The notes below the pieces were generated by a model. The model worked only from the letters and a program-made list of their open reading frames with translations, was not told the DNA's origin and ran no database searches. A stretch of 64,000 bases of DNA from Taeniopygia guttata (taxonomy: Eukaryota; Chordata; Aves; Passeriformes; Estrildidae). A program made the translations under genes and the position numbers. The stretch is from positions 3,596,001 through 3,660,000 of the forward strand of contig NC_133025.1 of assembly GCF_048771995.1 (NCBI RefSeq), written 5' to 3'. Below, piece by piece: positions 49,266 to 60,120 of the stretch; the first letter of the stretch is position 1, and the number at the start of each line of letters is the position of its first letter.

Positions 49266-49740
49266 AATCATGCTGTCTCCTCACTCCCCAGCTGCCAAAA
49301 TCCCACTGCTCTGTGGCAGGTGGGAATTGCTACAACACTCTGCCCTCGTCCTGTGCATCTGTGCTTTTATAACCCCCTCTGTGTTTCATCCCGAGGCCAG
49401 ATGTTTAATAGTCTTCAAAACCTCCTTTTTCTTTTTGCAGTAGACTTCTTGCTGTTGAATCCTAATTGTTCATATTCCATTGCAGGATTAAATTAATTCT
49501 TGAACAGTTTTCATCGCCTTTCAAACTTTTACTTTTATACAGCTTTGCTCTTGTTATGTGTATTTACCACTCACCAGAAAAAGGTCCATTTTCTCCGGCT
49601 TTAGGAAAAATGAAATAAAATGTGGTGTACCCATGTATGAAACTATTAGCAAATAACCTGGAAATTGGTTTGTGGTGTCATCTAGAGTTGTTTTTTTTTT
49701 TTTTTTTTCTTTTGTCTTCCAGTTTTAAATTGAAGAAAAA

Positions 49741-52700
49741 ATGTCACTTTACGATGACTTGGGGGTTGAGACCAGCGATTCTAAAACAGAAGGCTGGTCC
49801 AAGAATTTCAAACTGCTGCAGTCTCAGTTGCAGGTGAAGAAAGCAGCTCTCACACAAGCAAAGGTACAGTCCCTTTGGGATTTTGCTTTCTGTTTTTCAT
49901 GTTCAGTGCATTGTGTTTGTGACCTCAGAATTTTCTGGCATTTGTCTGTGGGTTTGTAGCAGAGAGCTTGGCAAAGCTGAAGGGGAAAAAGGAAAAACAT
50001 GTGTTTCTTGATGTCTCTTAGAAGAGGGAGTGTTACAAAATTAAAACTGAAGTAAGCACTGATGTATGTGCTGCAAACTTTTAACAGCAGAGCCAAAGCT
50101 GATCTTCAAGTTTAGCTTTAAAGATCATGAGATTCAGCTTTATAAAAATGTTTTTAATGTAAGTAGGGGTCACACTGTGATTGATTAATTGTATGTTTAC
50201 ATCATTTTATGGTTGTTATTTAAAAGGCTTTTGGTGCTAACCTGCAAATCATTATGTATTGGAAATTTTACAGCATATCCAGAGTAGGTGAAAAGGAGGA
50301 GTGCAAGCTGATTTTTAGACTTGTGACAGAGCCATTTTCTCTTTTTGTTGCTGCTTCTTTTAATTTCACCCTTTTTCTTTGAGCAGTGTTGATATTTTGG
50401 TTCAGGCAGGACATAGGTGCTCCTTGGGGCACTGTAGGTTCTGTAGTGAGACTACTTAATTAGAAGAAGCAGTAGCACTGATGCTAGATAGTTAAGTAGC
50501 CACAGCATTTTTTTCACTGTAATTACTCATTATTTATGGTGCAGAAATTGGGAACAGGATTTAGTTGATAATTGGAACAAACTTCATGGATGAAATTTAC
50601 TGACTGCTGTATTAGTTGTATTCTTTGTCCATGTAACTGATGTGCAGTGTATCCATAGCCTAACAGAAGAATAGGATAGGATTAGAAAACTCGAGTTCAG
50701 AAGAGTTTAAAATATTTTATCTGATGATAAATGGGAAGAACAGTAGATCTTTGGAATAAATCTGAGTTTCCTAGAAACTAACTCAGTTCAAACTCATCTA
50801 AAGTTATTGGATGAATTATTAATGTGTGTTTCTGGTCCCAGTCAAAACCTAGGACCATTCACCTACCACAGCAAAGTCTATCAAGTAAGCTGCTTTTTAG
50901 AAAACTGCTTTATCTTTTTTAGACATTGTGTGTTTTGGTGATTTTTGCAGAGTCAGAGAACAAAACAAACCACAGTCCTTGCTCCGGTGATTGACCTGAA
51001 ACGAGGCAGCTCCTCTGATGAGAGACAGATTGTGGACACACCCCCTCATGTAGCAGCTGGGCTAAAGGTAAGACCAGGACAGCTAAAATTTCCAAATGTT
51101 TTGGAAGTTGAATGTTTCCTAGTAGTCAAAAACTGATTATTTTCTGAGAATATCTTCCTCTGCTGAGAGTTCTTTAATTAACATTTCAACATCATTCAGA
51201 CTTGCGTGTGCTACATCATGGAATTACCACAGTTGATGTGCAGTTATAAAACAGTGTTCTTAGAATCCTTCAAATTACTTGGCAAGCAGCAATTTGGGCA
51301 GCTAAATAATGACTATAATTGTGTTTGCACCAGTGTTGGAACTGGACCTGTATAACAATCAACTGAAACATAGAACAACTAAAGCCTCTAACCTTTTAAA
51401 TAGATTTCTCATGGTAAGAAATCAAGAGAAACTCTCTCTGCAGCTTTTTCAGAGGAAAAGTTCTGAAATGGTTCTTTCAGATTAGAGGAGAACAGTCTGT
51501 GTGCTGTGTGCCTCTGTTGGTATTATATTAATAGCAGCTGATAAAAAGCCTGATGAGATTGTGTGGGAGGACCCTGGCAGATGGTTGCAGCAGCAAGATG
51601 CCATAAAGCTTCTAATAATGCATCAGTGGGGTTTGAAAAATTCCTGTCCATGCTGATTTGCTGCTGCTTTTTTAAGGCAAAGGAGTGTTCTTTTGTCATG
51701 GGAAAAATTTCATGTAATGAGAGACTGGATGAAATGTTAGGTTTAAATAAAGCCAAGATTTCTTCTAGCACCAGTGGGATTAGGATATTACCTGATGTCA
51801 GGGTCAGCTTGTCGGGACCCCAGCAGTGTGAAAGTCCTTTTCCCAGTCCGTGCAGCCAAAGAAGGAGCCTGGAATGTGTCCAGTTGTGTTTTCAAGGTTA
51901 TTTATTTCTTCTTATCTAAACATTCTTTCTCTGACCTACTGAGGTTAGTCCAGAAAGGAGGCCATGGCAAACTGCTGCGAGCCTCAGGCAGCTCCCACAT
52001 CATATACTCAAAACTACATCTTGTATGTTTACAATTTCTTTACCAATAGCTACCACCTATGTTAGACTGTGAATCTCTACCTTGAACCAATAGAAGATTG
52101 CCACCATCACAACAAGACATGGAGGACAAGAAGAAGGAGAAGAAGGCTAGGGTACAGCCAAATTCCTCCATCTTGACCCCCTGAATTATATTCTAAAACC
52201 CCCAAATTTCTACTTTTCCACTGTATGTTAATTCAAATATCACACTACTCAAACCATTGTGGCTTGTAATTCTTAATACAAAGCTGGCAATTTTTTTCTG
52301 TGGGCTAAAAATGGAAGCCACAGGTGTTTTTGACTTCATGCCAAGGTCTCAGAGCCCCTGCCAGGGTCTCGAGACAGCCAGAGGGATGTCCTAGACTCTG
52401 ACAAGCTGACATTACAGAAGTCAGGAATCAGAACTGTTAAAGTTTTTGCTTTCCGACTGGGTGTTTTTTTCAGCTCTCAGCTAAAAAAAGAATTTCTCTT
52501 TTTTTTTTCCAGGATCCTGTCCCTAGTGGTTTTTCTGCAGGAGATGTGTTGATTCCCCTGGCAGATGAATATGATCCCATGTTCCCAAATGACTACGAGA
52601 AAGTGGTGAAACGTCAGAGAGAAGAACGGCAGCGGCAGCGGGAGCTGGAGAGGCAGAAGGAGATTGAAGAGAGAGAAAAGTAAGGCTTTTGTTTAAAGGC

Positions 52701-55700
52701 TTGACATATTGACCCTTATCTAAATAGACATGTCAGTTTGTTAAATTTTATCTCTATATTCTTGGAAGTTCTTAGAGTTTGTGAATACTGTGTGCTTGCA
52801 GAACGAAGTGCAGTGTTTTAATTAGTATGTTTTAATGCTCTTGGTAAAAATCACCAAACAGTGCAAAACCAACAAGAATTATCAATTTTGTAGCCTCGTT
52901 GGGTGAAAGACCCTTATTTAAATTATTAAATCATTAAGTCAAAATTATTCTAAATTTACTTTGTTTCAATTATAGCAGCAATATTTGGGTACTTCATGCA
53001 TCGTTATCAGACTTTGACCTTGCAGGTGTTTCAGAGTATTTGATGTCATTGTCACCTGACTTCAGAAAAACTTTTTCAATACTCAGTGATGAACCATCCT
53101 TTCTGCTTCTAAAAACTACAAACTGATCCATGGATGCATTCAGTTTTAAATGTAGCTAGTACAGCCTTTGAGAGGCATAATTGCATTTCCTTTTTTAATA
53201 CTCTGCATCCAGTAATTTAATTCTTAAGTAAGTTTAATTATGTGTTTATCGATCTATTGTCTCTAAACAAAAGAAAATACTGCTTTATTTTTAATGCCCT
53301 TTCCCTGAAATAAGAATCTCTGTAATCATGTTAAGGAAGTTGAATGCAGATTCAGTATCTGATTGTTTTAAATGGTAAAATGTCTTCCAGTCAGGCAGAA
53401 GATTACATTTGTTCATTTCAATTGAAGTGAATAAACCATCTTCATCACAGTATGAATCATCTGAAGCCTGGAGTTACATTTCTGCTGCCCATTTAGATTG
53501 TGGAAATTAATATTTCTAGTCATTGGGTCTTCTCTGTCTTCTCTTGATTATATCTTTATTGTTTTGATGGAGAAGGAATGCCTGAGGCTCTGCCCTACTG
53601 GCACGCAAGACCTCAGGAATCTGGGATGTCATTCCCACAGCTTCAGCATTGTCTGCTCTTTGGTTGTGTTTGTACTTGTGTGTTGGCCAAGAGTCTTTAT
53701 ACGTATAAACATTAGAGAAAAGAGGTGAAAAATGCATAATAAATTCCGATTTCAAGCTGGGGAAACAATTTCAGCCAAACCTTCATCAGATATGTGCTTT
53801 GGAAGTTCAGGCTGGACATTTGTTTTGATTTCTTAGGGCAGAGATTCAGAAATTCTGTGTGGTTCCACAGCTGAGCTGTTTTTGTCATCCTTCAGCATGG
53901 TTTTGGTGGCTGTGCTAGGAATGAGATTTGATTTGTGCATCAGGTGGTACACTTAACTTTTGAGGAAAAGTGCTTTTCCTTTTTGTTGTATTAAAATGAG
54001 TAATTTCCTGATCACATCAGAAAATAACTGAAGTGCAAACAAATCTTGAAGCATTCATTACTTTGCATTAGAAGTTATTCCTGAATCTTATTTTAATTGC
54101 CAAGCAAGTGTCTCAACAATCTGATGTTTAAGCATGAGGATATTTTTATTCAGTAACTGATACTCCTCTGTGTAGTCTGTGATGGGAAATGTAAAAGGGA
54201 TTTTGTCCAAAGCAGGGTGATTGATTAATTAATGTCTGTTACCTTGCTCTCTTTTCCATCCAACACCTGTTCCATGTTAGTCATTCAGTCACTGGTTTGG
54301 ACAGGATTTATTCAGGTGCTTCCTCCTTTCCATGCATTCTTCTTAGCTGACTTGCAAGTGGAAAATGATCTTGGCTTAGATTCATCTTCTGTTTAACCAA
54401 AAATGCCCCATGATGGTAAAAGCAAAGAAGGAAATGGTGATGGTGTTAACTTGCACTTTCAAGGGAAACATGTTAAATGCCCGTTGGATGGAGCAGAATA
54501 ATTCACCCTGCAGAAGTGAGATCACAAATTAAAACCAAGAGTTAACTTCCATGGTTTCTCATCCTAACTTGCTGTGTCTCCTAGAAGGCGTAAAGACAGG
54601 CATGAAGCCAGTGGGTTTTCGAGACGACCAGATCCAGATTCTGATGAAGATGAAGATTATGAAAGGGAGAGACGGAAAAGAAGTAAGGGAACTGCTTATG
54701 GTTTTAGTGTGGAAAGAGGAGAAAAAGAGGGAGGGGAATTCACTGTCCTATTTCTTGGATTCTGTATTTGACTTCACAAGACCAAACTGTTAATTCTGAG
54801 CCTTTAGAATAAATCTGGCATTTTATTACAACATAATATAATGTGCAAGACTGGTGTTTTTCCACGGAGGCAGATGGCAGCCAAATTACTTGTGGAAATA
54901 CCTCTGTTTAACCTTAGTTTGTAGATACCTATTGTAAGTTTCTGCATGGTGTAGGTTCCAGGGAAGGGATGAGGCGTGACATAAAATCAGTCTGTGAGAA
55001 CCACTGAGTTTTCACTATTGCAGCTTTTCATTCCTGCATGTGTTACATCAGTGCCCTTATAGCTTGTCAGGTGATGTGGGTCAGAAATATGTCTTTGCAT
55101 AAACAAAATTAGTCTTTTTTTCTCTTTCAGCAACAAAGTTACAGTAAATAGTTCAAGTCTGTTGTGTCCTCCAAATGTGTTGTGTGTTCCATTTTGCTCA
55201 TAGGTATGGGAGGAGCTGCCATTGCACCACCCACTTCTCTCGTGGAGAAGGACAAAGAACGTGAGTACTCCAAAATCCTCTTCTCTAAACCCAGCAGTGT
55301 TAATTTCCTACTCAACTTTCTCTTTAGTTAAGTCCTCTTGCTTTTCCCCTTGGATTCTCTGTAGCAGCAGGACATGAACAAGTTCATTGTTCATGTGGGG
55401 AGCCTGTGGGGGACCTGTGGTGCTGCCCTGCTTCACATCTCTGTTCTGAAGAAATCTTTATGTATTGCTGGACAAGTGGCTTGGCAAACTGGGCTCTTAT
55501 AACTTCTGATATGAAAGAAGAAATGTCACAGGCAGGTTTCTCTGGGTAGACTAGAAACCTCCACAGTGTGGAGAGGGAATTTTTCCATTGCTGTTTCCTT
55601 GAGGAGGTACTTAGTGAATATCTATTCTAAAGGAGTTATGCACTAGAGACAGACAGAATTTTATAAATTTCTCCGGGATGCAGTTTAAGCTGAAGAGATT

Positions 55701-58700
55701 TGTGTGCAGTGGTGGTGTGAGCATCTCAGTTGTCCACGAGATGGCATCATCCTCCTATAGGAACCATTCCCTTTTTTTTTTTTTCCATGTCTAACTGTTG
55801 TAAATTTTTTAAATAATTACCAGTATGTTTCTACTTTAAAAAATAATAAGAAAAAAAAACCTTATACATACAAACTTTTTTTGGGAGTCATTGTATTTAT
55901 GAGAAGATTAAAATATTAAAAAAAATCTTAAAACCTAAGTGACTGATACAGTGAGAGCATTTGATACGTGTAAAGATTCAAAACAGAAAGACATTGTTTT
56001 GAGTAAATAATTAAGAGCAATTGAGCTGTGTTAAGGAAAAATATATATAGGCTGGAAATAGTACAAATACCATTAAGGGGAGAACTTTTAAAATGTGACA
56101 TGGTCAAACAAAGAAACCTTTGTATGGCTTCCTACCTGATGCTCAAATCCAGACTGGAGGAAAACAAAAAAGGATTGGTGTAGCAAAGGTCCTATAGTCC
56201 AGTCCATCTGCTGTTTAAATAGGAATTATTTTTCCTCATATTATATCCTCAAACTTTATGTCTGACCTTTTATTTGATAAGATACAAGAGCTAGTATACA
56301 AGAAAATATTCTATAATTAGGTCAGTCTGATAAAAGTCCATAAGTCCATTCAAAAGTGACTTTTTTCTAGTGTTCTAGTAGGCTTTTTTTATTTTCTTTT
56401 TGCTATTTGACTTGTCAGTGGAAGGTGATTTAATAATCTAACCAGTTTGATTGAGATATCCATCCCCATCCCCAGGAAGAGCTGCAATTCAGAAATTCCC
56501 AGTGATAAAGGTTGCATTCATTCTTTTTAATAAACTGGTTTATCTTCTCTGCAAATGTGCAGTGTATTTTTATTACAGTCCTTGCGCCTTGAGTTGTGTG
56601 CATTGATCCATTTTTATCATAATTCTATTCCTGATGAATGGGAGTTTGTCCTCTGGATAAACTCTTTGTAGTGCAGGTGGTCTCTTAATGTTCTTTTTCT
56701 CCATTTAATAAGAGGTTAATAAATGCATTATAGAGCTGTGGAAATCTACATCCAATGAGGAAAACCCAGAATAACTCAGATGTTTTTTCTGAGAGAGAGA
56801 GGTTAGAGGATGTCAAAACAGCTTGTGCAAAGGAAGCATTCTTGTGATTTGGATTTATGTAGAAGACCTTTTCACAATTTGTTAGGATTTTATTGAGGAA
56901 AAAAAAAACCAAAATGTCTGTTTTCTCCAGCTGTAGCATCATTCCCATATGAGGAGGAGTCAAGACCTCGGGCACCTTCTTCCAAAGCAGCAATTCCTCC
57001 CCCAGTGTATGATGAGCCAGAGAGACCTCGTTCCCCCACAGGACCCAGCAACTCCTTCCTCGCCAACATGGGGTAAATCAATGAATGACTCCTGCACATT
57101 TTGTGGGAAAAGGCATTGGAAGGTGGTGGAAACCAAAAGCTGAAATAGTTTGTCAGTGGAGAAGAGCACAACCCCTTGCATATATGTGGTTAGTCTGAGT
57201 TCAGAAAGTCCAAACTGAGGGGATACAGGAAAAAATGTGGATTGACAGGATTGAGGGAAACACATCTGAGGTGGTTGCATTCAAAGCTGTGCTTTTAAGC
57301 CCCACTCCAGCATAAAGTGTTTATGGCCTGTAACAATGGAGTGTACTTGAAAACACAGGTGGCATGTTCTTCTAGATTTCTTTATCAGCTTTGTCTTAAA
57401 TTCGCTACATACCAGCAAATTGATATTTCAAATCATTTCAGCTCTGCTTTGTTGAAAAATTCAGAGTGTATTTTGCATGAATGTAGCTGTGGCTGCAAAT
57501 CTGCCCATTTACTTTCCTGCCTTGTATGTGATGTTGTGTAATTACCATGGCAAGAAATTAAGGTGAATCTATAGCTAAAAACAACTTAGAGACCTCATTT
57601 TTGGGTTTGATTTTTTTTTTAGTTGTCCAGAAAAAGTTAACCAAACTTGGTACTGTTGCACCAGCTTGTGCATTGTTACCACCTTTAATTAGTAGCACAA
57701 TGGAACCCTGACTTCACTGAAGGAAGGCCTGAAAATCTGACCTAACCTGCCTTGCTCTGACCACACAATTGGCTATTTCTTCTGTGTCTAAAACACTCTT
57801 TTAGCATTACATATCCAGATTTTTTAGCCTTTTGCTTAGAAAAAAATCATGCAACTTGCAGAACTTGTAGAAGCTCCTGTACTTTCTGTCCCTGTGTAAG
57901 GAAGTTTTAGGAGGTAGGATATTTGAGCACTCAGGAGAAATGCAGTGTTAATGTTTTATGGAAGAAACCTTTATGAACTGATTTTTTTTTTTCTTGTTGC
58001 AGGGGGACAGTAGCTCACAAAATCATGCAGAAGTATGGTTTCAGAGAGGGCCAGGGGCTGGGCAAACATGAACAGGGGCTCAGCACAGCACTGTCAGTAG
58101 AGAAAACAAGCAAGAGGGGTGGCAAGATCATTGTTGGTGAATCTACAGAGAAAGGTAATTGTGTCTTGAACCAAGTGTGTGAGAAATGAAGCTGCTGGGT
58201 TTTTGTTTACCGTCTGTCCTTGATGAAAACTTTGGAGTTGGAATCTCATATTTGTTCTTGTGGAAATTTATAGTTTTTTATCTTTTTGTAAAGTGATCCT
58301 GTTTGCATTTTTTTTTTTTTAGCTCATCCTCCCCTTCCTCCATCAGTTGTTCTCCTTTAATATTAGGGAAGCATCTTCACTTCCAGGGCTGATCCTGCTC
58401 TCCCTGATGGCTTTTTCCTGTCACATCCTGTTGATACTGCTCTCATTTTCCTGCTCTTGTCTGACCTTAACATCCAAGCTTCTGAACACAAGTGGTGGAA
58501 GTCAGAATACTTTTAGTCTTGTAGTTCTTATGATACAATTCTGAACTTAGGAATTATTTCTAAGAAGTAGCACCTTGTCAGTGTTACTGCTTAATTCACA
58601 CCACAGGAATTGATTTTTCTGCTTACTGTCATTCCAAGTAGCTACAAGTTGTGAATAACTGTTCCTCACCAATATGAAACTTCATTTTATGGCTTTTATT

Positions 58701-59940
58701 CCATTGTTTGATCAATAAGATTCTGATAGAAGTCCCTAATTGAGCTTTAATCTTAAATTATACCACGATTCACTGTTCTGTCTTCAAACAGAAACGGGCA
58801 AGAAGGCGGATTCCAACCCCTTAACTGAGATCCTGAAATGCCCAACTAAAGTGGTCTTACTGAGGGTGAGTTGGGATTAAGGGAATGTGTCTTGGTGCTG
58901 AAATGTTTAAACCTCTGCTCCTGATACAAAACTCTGCACAGTTCCAATGGTTCTGGCCTGCACCCACGAGGTGTTTTGGAGAAATTGTGTGACTTCCTGG
59001 GGTACAAGCTGTGACTTTAAATCAGCACTGCTTTCAATTGTGCAGTTCCCTTGTCTTAAGGACAGGGAATTGTCTCCTCCTGTAGCTCTTAAGCTTTTAA
59101 AGTACTTGTGGTCACAGTTCGCAGAGCATCTGTGATTTGTCCACACAATCACCTGCACAGACTCCATCCAGTGAGTTGGGTTTGTTCTTTGACTTTCAGA
59201 ACATGGTTGGTGCTGGGGAGGTGGATGAAGACCTTGAAGTTGAAACTAAGGAGGAATGTGAGAAATATGGCAAGGTTGGGAAATGTGTCATCTTCGAGGT
59301 AAGAGATAATCTGTCTCTCTTTTTAGCTGCTCTGAAAGTAAACTGGGCACTTATCCCTCACAACTGGAGTGTTACTGCCTAAGAGGGGCACACACTGAAG
59401 ATCTCTCAGGGTCCTTTAGTGTGTTGGAATTCTGGATTTTCTGTATCTGTAAGATACAAGCTTCTAACAATAGCAACTGTGCAAAAATCACTTTGAGTAT
59501 TGTAGTTGTGGAACCTTTTTATTTCATTATTTCGCTGCCTTTTTGAAGAACAGTAATTGAAAACCATGTTCACACTACTATTTTAATTACTTGTGGCTTG
59601 GGGTTTTTGTTGTTTCAGATCCCTGGTGCCCCTGATGATGAAGCTGTAAGAATATTTTTAGAGTTTGAACGGGTTGAATCTGCCATCAAAGGTAGGATCC
59701 TAAATTGTGTCCTATGAATCTCAGAGTTAACTTCTTCAGAGAGATTAAACAGTCTCACTGGTCTGGCTGTTCAGTTAAAGAGATGTTTATTTTATTGAAT
59801 TTCTGCTTGCTGATCTGCTCTTTGTTTCAATTCCAGCTGTTGTGGATCTAAATGGAAGATATTTTGGAGGCAGAGTGGTGAAGGCTTGTTTCTACAACCT
59901 GGACAAGTTCAGAGTGCTGGATCTGGCGGAACAAGTTTGA
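49741..59940 (+). CDS. RBM17: RNA-binding motif protein 17 (splicing factor SPF45)
   Basis: Coding exons: 49741-49863, 50951-51067, 52513-52679, 54585-54682, 55204-55260, 56937-57072, 58003-58154, 58792-58865, 59200-59298, 59619-59691 and 59837-59940. All are GT/AG and phases close exactly: 1200 nt, 399 aa plus TGA (human is 401). The N-terminus MSLYDDLGVETSDSKTEGWS is the invariant family start. A basic/acidic coiled-coil-like REERQRQRELERQKEIEE run (about residues 115-133) follows, then a G-patch (about 233-281, GTVAHKIMQKYGFREGQGLG) and a C-terminal U2AF-homology motif (about 302-383) with its ULM-binding Arg-Tyr-Phe at 373-375. Known role: a nuclear factor in 3' splice-site recognition that binds the ULMs of SF3B1, SF1 and U2AF2, needed for short-intron and alternative splicing such as FAS exon 6. 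It is two residues shorter than the mammalian protein at the exon 6/7 junction. Confidence 0.98.
49864..50950 (+). other. RBM17: RBM17 intron 2
   Basis: It follows coding exon 1. No repeat or other gene is recognised in it. Confidence 0.7.
51068..52512 (+). other. RBM17: RBM17 intron 3
   Basis: It carries the antisense ERVK-like LTR. No other element is recognised. The acceptor is preceded by a strong T9 tract. Confidence 0.8.
51810..52404 (-). mobile_element. Solo LTR, ERVK-like family 1 (copy 3), antisense, in RBM17 intron 3
   Basis: The plus strand starts tgtcggga (51810; an alternative tgtcaggg start is at 51796) and ends ctctgaca at 52404. On the minus strand aataaataaccttgaaa matches the poly(A)/R region of copy 2. 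Flanking agct on both sides (51806-51809 and 52405-52408) is a possible partial target duplication. No internal genes; an old solo LTR. Confidence 0.72.
52680..54584 (+). other. RBM17: RBM17 intron 4
   Basis: About 1.9 kb of A+T-rich sequence without a nameable repeat or gene. Confidence 0.7.
54683..56936 (+). other. RBM17: RBM17 introns 5 and 6 (with the small exon 55204-55260)
   Basis: The 57-bp exon lies between them. A T run sits at about 55770-55785. Intron 6 ends in a tandem acceptor, ctccag then ctgtag (56930 and 56936). Confidence 0.75.
57073..58002 (+). other. RBM17: RBM17 intron 7
   Basis: No repeat or gene is recognised. The acceptor has a long T tract (tttttttttttcttgttgcag). 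Confidence 0.7.
58155..59836 (+). other. RBM17: RBM17 introns 8 to 11 (exons 58792-58865, 59200-59298, 59619-59691 between)
   Basis: Short introns with standard splice sites. No repeat or other gene is recognised. Confidence 0.75.
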
Positions 59941-60120
59941 TTTTAAAAATCTAGCTCGAGGTGTCATTGTCTTGGCAATCACGTTTTCAGCAGTAGGCTG
60001 GGAATAAAGAAGAGAAAAGTAGCTTTCCTAGCAGACTGGAAACAAGCCTCATTGAATGGATTTTACACATTCGTTGTGACTTATGTTTTTTTGTAATATA
60101 AAGCCCTTTGAAAGTAAGAT
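59941..60120 (+). terminator. RBM17: RBM17 3' UTR and polyadenylation region
   Basis: AATAAA lies at 60003-60008, 63 nt after the stop codon. A second variant signal (aatataaag) is near 60095, followed by a GT-rich stretch at about 60122-60133 that could serve as the downstream element. The 3' UTR is therefore short, about 80-180 nt. Confidence 0.65.
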
